From the NCBI GenBank assembly GCA_902785105.1, contig CACZXF010000054.1, positions 1-59,124 on the forward strand: 59,124 nucleotides of DNA. Reading direction: 5' to 3'. Below, one piece after another: positions 1 to 8,552 of the stretch. Positions within the stretch are counted from its first letter, which is position 1. Each line of letters opens with the position of its first letter. The stretch is from an uncultured Eubacteriales bacterium (GTDB taxonomy: Bacteria > Bacillota > Clostridia > Christensenellales > Aristaeellaceae). Position numbers and translations under genes: made by a program. Below the pieces are notes generated by a model. It had not been told where the DNA came from. It saw nothing but the letters and a program-made list of their open reading frames with translations, and searched no databases.

Positions 1-90
1 CGCCACCAACGGCTTGCGGTTCGCTACGCTTGGCGGTAAATACCCGCGACCGGACTCTCACCGGTTAGATGTGTGCCATGCCCGGCACAC
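1..90 (-). mobile_element. 5' end of a group II (probably class C) intron, cut by window edge
   Basis: Read on the minus strand, position 90 begins GTGTG, the group II 5' splice consensus (GUGYG), followed by GCCGGGCATGGC and, about 25 nt on, CCGGTGAGAGTCCGG, which resemble the start of domain I in bacterial class C introns. The presumed 5' exon is the intrinsic terminator at 94-127 with its T-run, and class C introns are known to insert just behind terminator hairpins. Only about 90 nt of the intron is present, so the reverse transcriptase ORF, if any, lies outside the window. This is recognition from memory of the domain I sequence. An unrelated structured repeat is the alternative. Confidence 0.6.
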
Positions 91-91
91 C

Positions 92-127
92 ATAAAAAAG
101 CCCGTGACGCGCGATGGTCACGGGCTT
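92..127 (-). terminator. Intrinsic terminator of the DUF1385 gene
   Basis: An 11-bp perfect stem (AAGCCCGTGAC / GTCACGGGCTT, loop of 8) lies 10 nt behind the stop codon and is followed on the minus strand by six T. It also serves as the apparent target of the group II intron at 1-90. Confidence 0.9.
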
Positions 128-136
128 GATTGGCTT

Positions 137-1060
137 TTACCACTGGTCGGAATCGTCGTTGGGGATGACCTTTTCCATGGCGGCGATGGCGCATTCGATC
201 ATGCTGTCATCGGGCTCGCGGGTGGTGATGCGCTGGAGCCACTTGCCGGGGGCGGAGATGATGCGGGTGCAGACGTCGTCGCGCCGGCCCGCCAGCTTGA
301 TGAGCTCATAGCCCACGCCCACCACGATGGGGAAGGTGATGAGCTTGCAGGCCGTCCGCAGCAGCAGGTTGTCCACCCGGATGAACATGGACACGATGAT
401 ACCCACGATGAGCATCAGCACCATAAACGACGTGCCGCAACGGGGATGGAACCGGGACTGCTTTCTGATGTTCTCCACCGTCAGCGGCAGGCCGGCCTCG
501 TAGCAGAAGATGGTCTTGTGCTCAGCACCGTGGTACTGATAGGTGCGGCGGATGTCCTTCATCAGGGACGTGGCCCAGACATAGCCCACGAATAAGATAA
601 TTCTAATGACGCCCTCAAAGGCGGCGCGGGCGTAGTAATTCTGCTGAACATTCGGCGCGGCGGCGGTGATCCACTTCCAGATCTGCATGGGCAGATAGAC
701 AAACAGCCCCAGCGCCAGCGCCACGGCCAGCACCGTCGCCACCGGCATCAGCACGGCCTCAAATATCTTGTCCCACTTGGTGGGCTCCTTGCCCTCCTCG
801 TCGTCCTCCAGACCTGACAGCTCCGCCGAGCGCATCAGGCACTTGTAGCCGAAGGACAGGGAATCGAACATGTTGAATATGCCGCGGATGAAGGGCAGCT
901 TGAAGAATTTCGCCCGGTCCGCGCCCTTGGTCGCGTATTCCTCCAGTATGATTTCCTTGGTCTTGCTGTTGCGCACCGCCATGGCCGTGACCTTCGGCCC
1001 GCGCATCATGATGCCCTCGATCAGCGCCTGACCGCCGATGCTCGTCTTTTTCGTCGCCAT
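137..1060 (-). CDS. yqhQ: DUF1385 (YqhQ family) multi-pass membrane protein
   Basis: A 307-aa protein with the conserved DUF1385 signature: IGGQALIEGIMMRGP near the N-terminus (residues 8-22), YQYHGAEHKTIF at about 174-185 and HPRCGTSF at 205-212. Hydrophobic segments at about 103-125, 150-168, 211-227 and 237-257 indicate an integral membrane protein. Its biochemical role is not established; in other Firmicutes it often lies near prfA/prmC, which is not the case here. The gene is transcribed alone from the promoter at 1138-1165 and ends at the terminator at 92-127. Length and motifs are normal for the family. Confidence 0.93.
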   Translation of the reverse strand: MATKKTSIGGQALIEGIMMRGPKVTAMAVRNSKTKEIILEEYATKGADRAKFFKLPFIRGIFNMFDSLSFGYKCLMRSAELSGLEDDEEGKEPTKWDKIFEAVLMPVATVLAVALALGLFVYLPMQIWKWITAAAPNVQQNYYARAAFEGVIRIILFVGYVWATSLMKDIRRTYQYHGAEHKTIFCYEAGLPLTVENIRKQSRFHPRCGTSFMVLMLIVGIIVSMFIRVDNLLLRTACKLITFPIVVGVGYELIKLAGRRDDVCTRIISAPGKWLQRITTREPDDSMIECAIAAMEKVIPNDDSDQW

Positions 1061-1137
1061 GCGACCACCGTCCTTTCCGCGTGGACTCTCTATAGAAAAG
1101 TGTTTGTGAACACTAACCTTCTTCCCCGCACCTATAT

Positions 1138-1165
1138 ATTATACACCATATATAGAGGTTGTCAA
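1138..1165 (-). promoter_or_regulatory. Sigma-A promoter of the DUF1385 gene
   Basis: On the minus strand TTGACA (1165-1160) is followed after 16 nt by TATAAT (1143-1138). The spacer contains CTATATATGGTGT, which also occurs at the right edge of the window (58830-58842) in an NrdR-box-like palindrome. Confidence 0.75.
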
Positions 1166-1211
1166 ACATAAAAAAATAAGACAACGGCGAACAGCCGATG
1201 CCATTATTGAG

Positions 1212-1341
1212 CTCGATAAACAGGGATTTGTAGGAAAGGGGGACGACTCCCTCAGTCACCTTCGGTGACAGCTCCCTCAGAGAGGGAGCCTTTTGGTTAC
1301 CGGCGTTTTCCAAAAGCCTCCCTCTTAGAGGGAGGAGTTGC
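1212..1341. repeat. Repeat family E (CTCCCTC palindrome) behind a family-A type terminus
   Basis: Begins with GATAAACAGGGATTTGT, the same terminus that bounds the family A, B and C elements, and continues into CTCCCTCAGTCACCTTCGG, GGTGACAGCTCCCTC and the inverted GAGGGAGCC...CCTCCCTCTTAGAGGGAG. It ends at the stop codon of the exported-protein gene, so the far terminus is missing. Confidence 0.7.
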
Positions 1342-1342
1342 T

Positions 1343-1774
1343 TCAATCCTCGTTGTCCAGATCGAAGAAAGAGCTGGCGTCAAATCCCATCCCTTCACGC
1401 ACCTGGTCGAAGATGGCCCAGAAGGCGTCGTAGTCGTCGCCGAGGGAGTAGGCGGTCTTGGTGAGTTCGGAGTAGATGTAGGGGCAGCCATCGGTGGCGC
1501 AGTAGAAGCCGACGATGTCGCCGTCGGTGTTCATGCAGAAGAGGGTGCAGTTCATGGTGCACTCGTCCAGCTTCGCTACGTTGTCCTTGGCCCGCAGCAG
1601 CATGGCCTCGATGAGGGCGAGGTTTTCCGCGTCCTCCACCGACTGCTCGGCCCGGCCGCCGGAGTAGTCCTCATATTCCATCCAGGCCCGCTGGAGCTCC
1701 GCCGCCTGGCAGCTCGCGCCCAGCATCAGCGCCGCCATCAGCAACGCGACGATAAAAAATTTCATATGTTTCAT
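1343..1774 (-). CDS. Small exported protein of unknown function
   Basis: A 143-aa protein starting MKHMKFFIVALLMAALML, a clear signal peptide, with cleavage likely near SCQAAE. GASC before the mature part is a poor lipobox, so lipidation is doubtful. The mature part is acidic and has three more Cys (CTMNCTLFC) plus another in DGCPY, which could form disulfides outside the cell. The start is supported by AAGGGGG 9 nt upstream. No family was recognised. The repeat E element abuts its 3' end, so it has no separate terminator. Confidence 0.65.
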   Translation of the reverse strand: MKHMKFFIVALLMAALMLGASCQAAELQRAWMEYEDYSGGRAEQSVEDAENLALIEAMLLRAKDNVAKLDECTMNCTLFCMNTDGDIVGFYCATDGCPYIYSELTKTAYSLGDDYDAFWAIFDQVREGMGFDASSFFDLDNED

Positions 1775-1889
1775 AAGTATAGTCCCCCTTATTACAATCT
1801 ATATTATAGACGCTTTTGGGGTACAAATGGTAGCCTCAAAAGTGGGTAAAATAATTGAAACAATTATGACATATCATGGCGAACATTGA

Positions 1890-1919
1890 TTGACAAGCGG
1901 GGGGATAAAATGATAGAAT
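1890..1919 (+). promoter_or_regulatory. Promoter of the phosphoribosyltransferase gene
   Basis: TTGACA at 1890-1895 and TAGAAT at 1914-1919 with an 18-nt spacer, about 45 nt ahead of the coding start. Confidence 0.6.
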
Positions 1920-1961
1920 AAAGCAGGTTATGATCGTTATAACAATGCGAGGTGTGATACG

Positions 1962-2522
1962 TTGAAAGATATGTACTATGAGATGACCGTGGCGGGCGTG
2001 AAGCGCCAGCTTCCGCTTTGCCCGCTGAACGACCATATGATGATCGGCGCCTTCGTGATCTTCGGCGACATGGAGCTGACCACCGCCTCCGCCAAGGCGC
2101 TGGTGGAGCGTTGCCCCGAGCACGACGTGCTGATCACCGCGGAATCCAAGGGCATACCGCTGGTCTGCGAGATGTCCCGGATGCTGGGCAACGAGCGCTA
2201 CGTGCTGGCCCGGAAGGCCCCGAAGCTGTATATGAAAAACGTGCTGACCGTCGAGGTCAATTCCATCACCACCGACCACAAGCAGACCCTCTGCCTGGAC
2301 GGCAAGGACGCCGAATATATGAAGGGCAAGCGCGTGGTGATCGTGGACGACGTCATCTCCACCGGCGAATCCCTCCACGCCCTGGAAAAGCTGCTGGAGC
2401 AGGTGGGCTGTGAGATCGTGGGCCGCATGGCCATACTCGCCGAGGGCGAAGCCGCCGACCGCAAGGATTTGATCTTCCTCGAAAAGCTCCCCCTGTTCGA
2501 CGGCGAGGGCAAGCCCCTGTGA
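1962..2522 (+). CDS. Purine-type phosphoribosyltransferase
   Basis: A 186-aa type I phosphoribosyltransferase. The PRPP loop VVIVDDVISTGES is at residues 125-137 and the pyrophosphate-binding loop ITAESKGIP at 58-66, which resembles the APRT/xanthine PRT branch. It should transfer a base onto PRPP in the cytoplasm; the exact base cannot be read from the sequence. The chosen start is TTG, because GAGGTG lies 7 nt upstream; the next in-frame ATG (1971) would leave the SD 16 nt away. Monocistronic, with its own promoter and terminator. Confidence 0.85.
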   Translation: MKDMYYEMTVAGVKRQLPLCPLNDHMMIGAFVIFGDMELTTASAKALVERCPEHDVLITAESKGIPLVCEMSRMLGNERYVLARKAPKLYMKNVLTVEVNSITTDHKQTLCLDGKDAEYMKGKRVVIVDDVISTGESLHALEKLLEQVGCEIVGRMAILAEGEAADRKDLIFLEKLPLFDGEGKPL

Positions 2523-2532
2523 TATGTGATGA

Positions 2533-2565
2533 CAAAACCCCTGTCTGTGTGGCAGGGGTTTTGTT
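2533..2565 (+). terminator. Terminator of the phosphoribosyltransferase gene
   Basis: Stem AACCCCTG / CAGGGGTT with a 9-nt loop, followed by TTGTTGTG, 13 nt after the stop codon. Confidence 0.8.
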
Positions 2566-2578
2566 GTGTGGTCATTTC

Positions 2579-2752
2579 GATAAATGGGGATTTGTCGGGG
2601 AACAACCCGCTCTCCTGTAGGGGCGGCGTTGCGCCGCTGGGAGCGGTCCCACCGCCCGCCGGGTAGTACGATGCGTTTCGTTAATGGCGGGCGCCGAAAC
2701 GGCGCCCCTACAGGGGATAGTTTATCAGCACAACAAATTTCAATTTGTCGGA
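2579..2752. repeat. Repeat family A, full copy
   Basis: Full form of the commonest repeat here. The left terminus is GATAAATGGGGATTTGTCGG; then comes the hairpin GGCGGCGTTGCGCCGC, a linker with GTAGTACGATGCGTTTCGTTA, the hairpin GGGCGCCGAAACGGCGCCC, and the right terminus AACAAATTTCAATTTGTCGG. The two termini are imperfect inverted repeats of about 20 bp. This copy has an extra GGGAGCGGTCCCACC in the first arm, also present in the copies at 52032 and 55440. No ORF; looks like a MITE. Confidence 0.85.
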
Positions 2753-2761
2753 CTGCGTAAA

Positions 2762-3391
2762 TCAGAACCCCAGCGTATCATTCACCAGTATCACATGTAT
2801 CCTGTCCTTGTGCCGGGAGAACCGGGTGATGAGGAACTGACAGCAGATGGTATCCGGGGACTTGCAGTCCATGCAGGCGCCGGTCTTGCAGCAGGGGGTG
2901 GACAAGCCGAAGCGCTGGGCGTTGATGGGGGCGGCGACGTTGCGGGCCCGCTTCATGGCGGCGTCCAGGTCGGGACAGACCTTGTTCATGCCCACGATGA
3001 AGACCACCTTCTTCGGACCCTGACAGATGGCGGAGACGCGGTTGGAGTTGCCGTCGATGTTCACTAGCTCGCCGTCCTCGGTCAGGGCGTTGATGCCGGA
3101 GAGGAACACGTCCGCGTCGTAGGCGGCCAGCATGGCGGCGCGCTTGTCAGCGCACTGGTCCCGGTCGATGAAGTTGTAGTTCCCGGCCTTGATGGCGTCC
3201 ACCAGCCCGATCTCGTGAGCGCTGGTGGCCCCGCCCATGGTGACGGTCCCGCCCTCCGGGATCAGATTCAGCGCAAATTCCACCGCCTTCTCACGGTTCT
3301 CCGCGTAGTAACCCGACATGTTCCGCGATTCCAGCCCTTTGATGACCTTTCGCGCCAGCAGGGCGTTGCGCTTGAAGATGTTTTCGTTCAT
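2762..3391 (-). CDS. LUD-domain protein (lactate-utilisation family, DUF162)
   Basis: A 209-aa single LUD domain protein: TVTMGGATSAHEIGL near residue 48 and DVFLSGINALTEDGELVNIDG around 93-113 are family signatures. A C-terminal cluster TPCCKTGACMDC carries Cys that could bind metal. LUD proteins such as LutC/LutB act in lactate oxidation, but stand-alone copies in Clostridia have no defined role. The start at MNEN is chosen because GGAGGGGAG lies 5 nt upstream; an ATG 15 nt further up would lie in the SD itself. Not followed by lutA or lutB, so a lactate pathway role is not supported by context. Confidence 0.85.
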   Translation of the reverse strand: MNENIFKRNALLARKVIKGLESRNMSGYYAENREKAVEFALNLIPEGGTVTMGGATSAHEIGLVDAIKAGNYNFIDRDQCADKRAAMLAAYDADVFLSGINALTEDGELVNIDGNSNRVSAICQGPKKVVFIVGMNKVCPDLDAAMKRARNVAAPINAQRFGLSTPCCKTGACMDCKSPDTICCQFLITRFSRHKDRIHVILVNDTLGF

Positions 3392-3440
3392 GCTTCTCCC
3401 CTCCATAATAGAAATGTTACCTAAAAAACATTAGAATGAC

Positions 3441-3524
3441 TGTAGGGGCGGCGTTTCGCCGCCCGCTCGTTCCATGCAGATTTGTTATGCGGGGCGGGCG
3501 GCGAAACGCCGCCCCTACAAGGGT
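3441..3524. repeat. Repeat family A, short copy with two GGCGG arms
   Basis: TAGGGGCGGCGTTTCGCC and its inverted partner GGCGAAACGCCGCCCCTAC flank a unique 40-nt loop; the outer termini are absent. Lies between the LUD gene and metY. Confidence 0.8.
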
Positions 3525-3564
3525 GTTGCTGTTTCAATGGGGACTTTTCTGTTTGATGCCTTTG

Positions 3565-4827
3565 TCAGATCCTGTCAAACGCCTGCTGCAGATCTGCGAG
3601 GATGTCCTCGACGTTCTCCAGGCCCACGGACAGGCGGACGAGGCCCTCGCCGATGCCGGCGGCTTCGAGCTGCTCGGCGGTGCACTGGCGGTGGGTGGAG
3701 GAGGCGGGATGGAGGATGCAGGTGCGGATGTCCGCCACGTGGACCTCATTGGACACCAGCTTCAGCGCGTCCAGGAAGGCCATGGCACGCTCGCGTCCGC
3801 CGTCGATGGTGAAGGAGATGACGGCGCAGGTGCCCTTCAGGTACTTCTTATACAGCTCGTGGTCCTTGTCGCCGGGCAGGGCGGGGAACTTGACGGAGAC
3901 GACCTTGGGGTTATTGCTGAGATATTCGGCCACCCGCATGCCGTTCTCGTGGTACTGCCGCATGCGAACGGGCAAAGTCTCCAGGCCCAAATTCAGCAGG
4001 AACGCGGAGTGGGCGGCGGGATAGACGCCGAAATCGCGCATCAAATTCATGCGGGCACGGGTGATGTAGGCGGCTTTCCCGTAGGCCTTGGTGTAGGAGA
4101 TGCCGTGGTAGCTCTCATCTGGCTCGGTGAGCTCGGGGAACTTGCCGTTGGTCCAGTCGAATACGCCGCCGTCCACGATGACGCCGCCGATCTGCACGGC
4201 GTGGCCGTCCATGTACTTGGAGGTTGAATGGGTGACGATGTCCGCGCCGAACTCGATGGGCTTGCAGAAAACCGGGGTGGCGAAGGTGTTGTCCACGATG
4301 AGCGGCACGCCGTGACGGTGGGCCATAGCCGCGAAGCGCTCGATGTCCAGCACGGTCATGGCGGGGTTGGCCATGGTCTCGCCGAACACCAGCCGGGTGC
4401 GGTCGGTGAAGGCGGCCTCGATGACCTCGTCCGGGTCGTCGCCGCTGACGAAGGTGGTGGTGATGCCCAGCCGCTTCAGCGTCACGTTGAACAGGTTGGT
4501 GGTGCCGCCATAGATGCTGCCCAGGCTGACGATGTGGTCCCCCGCGCCGCAGATGTTCAGCACCGCCAGCAGGTTCGCCGCCTGGCCGGAGGTGGTGCAC
4601 ATCGCCGCCACGCCGCCCTCTAAGGCCGCGATCTTATCCTCCACCGCCATCACCGTGGGGTTGCCGAAGCGGGAATACACCAGCGAAAGGGTGGGGTCGT
4701 CGAACACCTTGGCGATCTCCTCCGCCGTGTCGTAGGCATAGGTGATGCTCTGTACGATGGGCAGCACCCGGGGTTCCGCGTTGCCCGGCGTGTAGCCGGC
4801 GTGCAGACATTTGGTCTCGTCTCTCAT
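3565..4827 (-). CDS. metY: O-acetylhomoserine sulfhydrylase (PLP-dependent)
   Basis: A 420-aa Cys/Met-metabolism PLP enzyme. It uses O-acetylhomoserine and sulfide to make homocysteine (methionine synthesis by direct sulfhydrylation). The Schiff-base lysine is K204 in HSTSKYMDGHA; YSRFGNPT (51-58) and TTSGQAAN (78-85) are conserved cofactor contacts. Length fits MetY (about 420-430) better than the shorter MetB/MetC enzymes. GGAGG lies 7 nt ahead of the ATG. A probable -10 TATAAT is at 4849-4844 on the minus strand. The cysE gene at 29.5 kb supplies the parallel cysteine route. Confidence 0.93.
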   Translation of the reverse strand: MRDETKCLHAGYTPGNAEPRVLPIVQSITYAYDTAEEIAKVFDDPTLSLVYSRFGNPTVMAVEDKIAALEGGVAAMCTTSGQAANLLAVLNICGAGDHIVSLGSIYGGTTNLFNVTLKRLGITTTFVSGDDPDEVIEAAFTDRTRLVFGETMANPAMTVLDIERFAAMAHRHGVPLIVDNTFATPVFCKPIEFGADIVTHSTSKYMDGHAVQIGGVIVDGGVFDWTNGKFPELTEPDESYHGISYTKAYGKAAYITRARMNLMRDFGVYPAAHSAFLLNLGLETLPVRMRQYHENGMRVAEYLSNNPKVVSVKFPALPGDKDHELYKKYLKGTCAVISFTIDGGRERAMAFLDALKLVSNEVHVADIRTCILHPASSTHRQCTAEQLEAAGIGEGLVRLSVGLENVEDILADLQQAFDRI

Positions 4828-4872
4828 GTTGAAGCCTCCGTGAATTATAGTCAGATGATTATTCAGACAACC

Positions 4873-4922
4873 TTGCAGGGGCGCGCTCTATCAAGCGGGC
4901 GGCGAAACGCCGCCCCTACAGG
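4873..4922. repeat. Repeat family A, half copy
   Basis: Retains the arm GGGCGGCGAAACGCCGCCCCTACAGG but the other arm is degraded to GGGGCGCGCTC. Confidence 0.7.
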
Positions 4923-4944
4923 CAGAGCTGTTTATTTTGTGGTC

Positions 4945-7900
4945 CTACTCCTGTTTTTCCAGCTTCATCGCCTCCAACGCCTCCGGGCCCTTCATGGACT
5001 GGAACCTTCTGACGCAGCCGGCGTCGAGCCGCTCGTCGTATAGGCAGGCCTCCCGGAGGTCGCACCAGTCGCAGGGCATGGCGTTGCGGAACTCCGAGGG
5101 GGCGATGGCCGCGCCGCCGCTGCGGATGCCGTCCAGCAGCTCGGCGGCCTTGTTTAATGTGTGGCGGGTGAGGGCCTCGAAGCCGTTCTGATTGGTGACG
5201 AGGGCGGTCTTTGAGAGGCCATCCTTTGTCTTTTTGACGCCCAGCACGTCCTGGAAGTTGGGCGTCTGTGCTTCCAGCACATTGATGTCATCTATGGCGA
5301 GGCCGTTCAGCTTGAACTGGCCCCGGCGCTCCCGCTCCACGTCGGCGGGGAAGGTGGACTGGCAGGTGACTATGCCCTCGTCCAAATTGAAATAGAACAC
5401 CCCGGCGCTGTGCTTCCCCCGCTTTTTGACGGCGGCGGCCAGATAGACCGGCAATTGCAGGCTCAGGCCGTGGAAGACCTCGTCCAGCTTGAGGGGCTTG
5501 CCGCCCCGCTTGTAGTCGATGACCCGGAGGTAGTCGCCCTGGACCCACTCGTCCACGCGGTCGATGCGGCCCTCTAAGGTACATTGACCCGTGGCGGCGT
5601 TCACCACCAGCCGGGCGGGGCCGTCCTCTCTGCCGAAGTCCGTCTCCAGCGCGGCGGGGGCGAAGCGGCTGCCCCGCATGTGCTCGGTCAGCACCCCGGC
5701 GCAGACCCTCGCCGTGGACTTCAACCGGCGGCGCTCCGCCATGGCCACGGCACTGTCGCCCAGCGGGCCGCGGTCGGCCATGGCATCTAAGAGATTGTCC
5801 GCGATGGCGTCCATGCGGGACTGGGCCTCGTCGAACTCGATGCGGTTCAAATCGTCCATGGACTGGAGCAGAAATTCGTGGACGGCGTCGTGGAAGAAGC
5901 TGCCCTCGTCTTTGGCGGAGAGCTGGTAGGGCTCGATGCGCTCCGGCTTTAAGCCGTACTGCGTGAAATACGCGAAGGGACACCGGGCAAAGCGCTCCAG
6001 TCGCGTGATGCTCTGCCGCCGGATATCGCCGTAGAGATTTTTAGCCGTCTCGGGCTTCAAACTCTCCGCGGCCTCGCCGTAATTGAGGGCGTCCCGGAGG
6101 CGCTGGAAGTCGCGGGAGATGATGGGGTCGTCCCCGGACAGCTCCGTCAGCACCGCCAGCGCGGCGGCATCAAATTCCGGGATGGGCGCGCCTTCGCCCT
6201 GCTGGGAGAGCGCCCGCGCCGCGTGGGCCATGGCCGCCTCGGGGGTGGCGCGGAGCATCCAGTTCAGATTGTCGTCGCCGGTGAGGCCCCCGCGGGCGGA
6301 GAGCGCCGGGAAAAGGCTCTTGATCTGCTCCACCAGCGGGCCGGGATGCTGGGCTGAATTGTCCATGCCGCTGAGGGGCCAGCAGACGCAGAGGTAGTCC
6401 GTCACCTTTTCCAGCGCCGATTTCAGATAGTAGCGCCGCAGCATCGAAAGCTCCGCGTCGTCCGGGCCGAGGTAGGATTTCGTCTTGGTGGCGACTTCTC
6501 TGAGCTGGGCGGCGTTGAACAGGCCGTCGGGGTCGGCCCCGGAGCGGTCCGTCTCGCCGAGGATGATGAGCGCCTTGGTGGGCTGGGTCAGTATCCGGTC
6601 GGCGGGCTGGACGAAAACCGCGTCGTCCGCCTGGGGCAGCGGCTTGATGACCGCCGCCTCCAGCGATTCGGTGAGCGTCTCCCGCAGCTCCCGGAGGGAC
6701 AGCTTGCCCTCGCCCATCAGCGCGGCCATCTGGTCCAGCGCGCCCATGAGCCGGTTCCAGACCTGGGCCTCCTCGCTGGCCTGTTCCCGGAGGCCGCATT
6801 CGATGAGCTTATCAAGGCGCGTTTGCAGCCGCCCCGGCGCGTCGATGTCCTCCAGGAAGCCGAACAGCGCGGCGAGCTGGTCCCGCAATGTCTCCGACTG
6901 CTTCAAGCGCGCCTTTAAGCCGTTCAGCGGCGCGGCGAAGCGCTCCCGGACCGGTTCAAGGGCCTGCAATTCCGCCTCGCTGCCCCGGCGGAGGGGGCTC
7001 AAAAGCTGCCAGGGGCGGATGCCGTACTTGGCGATGTGATTGGCGAGACGGTCGGCCTCGTCGTCGGTCAGAGGCATGAAGCCGGTGCGCATCAGCGACA
7101 GCGCGTCCTCAGACTGGGGCTTCCCCTCGATGAAACGCAGGGCCGACAGCACGCACTCCGACAGGGCGTGCCGCGCCGCCGGGCGGCTGGAAGAGAGGAA
7201 CACCGGCACGCCGTAGACGCGAAAGGCGTCTTTCAAAGACTGGTGATAGGCGTCCACATCCCGGCAGAGTATCGAAAAATCGCTCCAGCGCCAGCCACGG
7301 GTCATCACAAGACGCCGGCACAGCGCCGCGGCGAAGCGGCATTCCTCCATGGGGTTCCGGGCGGCGGCGAGCTGTATGTGGCGCGGCGGCTTCTCGGAAT
7401 TGTCGGGAATGGCCGGGTAGGCGTAGAGCTCGTGGGCCAGCCTTTGCAGGTCGTCTTTCTGGGGCGAGGCGGATGCCTCCGATATGGGGCATACTTCCAC
7501 CTCCACGCCCTCCAGCATACAGGCGTTCATCAGCCGCTCCATGCAGTGGCGCATGGGCTTGTAGACCTCCAGGTCCCGCGCCTTTCTGTCGGTCTCCACG
7601 GGGAGAAATATCCTTGTATCCCTGCATACAGAGGCCACAGCGGCGATGAGCCGGTGGAGGGAGGGCGGGGTCAGGTCGAAGCCGTAGAAGGTGACGTCCG
7701 CGCCTCGCAGGAAGTCGGCCCCTGTGGCGCGCTCGGAGGCGTCGAAAAATTCGGATTCGCCGTCCTGGAAGCGGCCCCTGATGGCGTTCTGATAGGCGTC
7801 GAGTATGGTGGAGAGGTCCCGGAGCTTGAGGGCGAGTATGCCGTCGGTCTCGTTTGCGCAGAGCGTGAGGGCCTCCGGGGTCAGCGCCGCCTGTCTCAGC

Positions 7901-8271
7901 AGTTCGAGCTGGCGGGCGCAGCGGTCGGCGAAGCCCCGGCGGCGCTCGGCGCCGTGATAGAGCTTCAGCCGGTCGCCGCAATCGCGAATGGCGGTGCGGG
8001 CCAGCATCACGCGCCCCCGCTCGTCCACCCGCGCCCCGTCGGGCATGCCTGCCGCCTCGAAGATGCGGTGACAGAGCCGCTCGGGGCTGACCACCTGCAA
8101 CGAAAAGGAGCCGTCCAGGTCGAGGGCGTCCAGCAGCGTCCGCTCGGTCAGCAGCGTGAGCTGCTTGGGCACCACGATGATGTGGTTTTCAAACGCCTCC
8201 GACATCGCGCCTCGCAATGTCTCGATCATGGCGTTCTCCATCAGCCCGCCCCGTCCCGTGTAGATGCGCAT
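4945..8271 (-). CDS. addB: AddB-like helicase/nuclease subunit with degenerate Walker A
   Basis: A 1108-aa protein of the AddB/RexB kind, which with AddA processes double-strand breaks to Chi. The nuclease part shows GRIDRVDEW and VIDYKRGG (about 895-918). Four Cys of the iron-sulfur staple are visible: FARCPFAYF at about 763 and C1067, C1070, C1076 in CDWCDLREAC. The N-terminus reads MRIYTGRGGLMENAM where AddB normally has GRxGSGKT, so the Walker A Lys/Thr are missing. The start at MRIYT follows AGGAGG by 6 nt. No addA lies on either side, unlike the usual addBA operon. Confidence 0.85.
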   Translation of the reverse strand: MRIYTGRGGLMENAMIETLRGAMSEAFENHIIVVPKQLTLLTERTLLDALDLDGSFSLQVVSPERLCHRIFEAAGMPDGARVDERGRVMLARTAIRDCGDRLKLYHGAERRRGFADRCARQLELLRQAALTPEALTLCANETDGILALKLRDLSTILDAYQNAIRGRFQDGESEFFDASERATGADFLRGADVTFYGFDLTPPSLHRLIAAVASVCRDTRIFLPVETDRKARDLEVYKPMRHCMERLMNACMLEGVEVEVCPISEASASPQKDDLQRLAHELYAYPAIPDNSEKPPRHIQLAAARNPMEECRFAAALCRRLVMTRGWRWSDFSILCRDVDAYHQSLKDAFRVYGVPVFLSSSRPAARHALSECVLSALRFIEGKPQSEDALSLMRTGFMPLTDDEADRLANHIAKYGIRPWQLLSPLRRGSEAELQALEPVRERFAAPLNGLKARLKQSETLRDQLAALFGFLEDIDAPGRLQTRLDKLIECGLREQASEEAQVWNRLMGALDQMAALMGEGKLSLRELRETLTESLEAAVIKPLPQADDAVFVQPADRILTQPTKALIILGETDRSGADPDGLFNAAQLREVATKTKSYLGPDDAELSMLRRYYLKSALEKVTDYLCVCWPLSGMDNSAQHPGPLVEQIKSLFPALSARGGLTGDDNLNWMLRATPEAAMAHAARALSQQGEGAPIPEFDAAALAVLTELSGDDPIISRDFQRLRDALNYGEAAESLKPETAKNLYGDIRRQSITRLERFARCPFAYFTQYGLKPERIEPYQLSAKDEGSFFHDAVHEFLLQSMDDLNRIEFDEAQSRMDAIADNLLDAMADRGPLGDSAVAMAERRRLKSTARVCAGVLTEHMRGSRFAPAALETDFGREDGPARLVVNAATGQCTLEGRIDRVDEWVQGDYLRVIDYKRGGKPLKLDEVFHGLSLQLPVYLAAAVKKRGKHSAGVFYFNLDEGIVTCQSTFPADVERERRGQFKLNGLAIDDINVLEAQTPNFQDVLGVKKTKDGLSKTALVTNQNGFEALTRHTLNKAAELLDGIRSGGAAIAPSEFRNAMPCDWCDLREACLYDERLDAGCVRRFQSMKGPEALEAMKLEKQE

Positions 8272-8304
8272 GGATGGCCTCCTGTTTAACATTATCCATT
8301 TTAT

Positions 8305-8333
8305 ATTATAGCACCACTTTATACGGGTGGCAA
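8305..8333 (-). promoter_or_regulatory. Promoter of addB
   Basis: TTGCCA (8333-8328) and TATAAT (8310-8305) on the minus strand with a 17-nt spacer, about 35 nt ahead of the addB start. Confidence 0.7.
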
Positions 8334-8349
8334 ACCTTATTTTTACAGT

Positions 8350-8487
8350 TTGAATGGAGAAATAAATGGGGATTTGTCGGGGAACAACCCGCTCTCCTGT
8401 AGGGGCGGCGTTGCGCCGCCCGCCGGGTAGTACGATGCGTTTCGTTAGGGGCGGGCGCCGAAACGGCGCCCCTACAAGATTGGTTTG
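8350..8487. repeat. Repeat family A, right terminus lost
   Basis: Left terminus ATAAATGGGGATTTGTCGGGG and both hairpins are present; the element ends at GGTTTGACTAG without the usual right terminus. Confidence 0.8.
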
Positions 8488-8496
8488 ACTAGAAAT

Positions 8497-8540
8497 AAAA
8501 AACCCTGTGACACTGTATTTGATAACAGCATCACAGGGAA
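8497..8540 (-). terminator. Terminator of the ZorAB-like/DUF1902 gene block
   Basis: CCCTGTGA and TCACAGGG form an 8-bp stem; on the minus strand it is followed by a T-rich tract (TTTTTTATTTC). It separates the block from addB. Confidence 0.75.
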
Positions 8541-8552
8541 CAATACCAAATT

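Noticed and set aside
1113-1346. 77-aa frame in the DUF1385 upstream region
   Set aside because: Runs through repeat E and the promoter; no SD and no similarity recognised.
3441-3524. Short A repeats as ordinary terminators only
   Set aside because: Hairpins could end transcription, but sequence identity among many distant copies shows they are first of all a repeat family.
4945-8271. AddB as part of the ZorAB-like defence block
   Set aside because: A terminator, a repeat and addB's own promoter separate them; AddB is a normal housekeeping repair protein.
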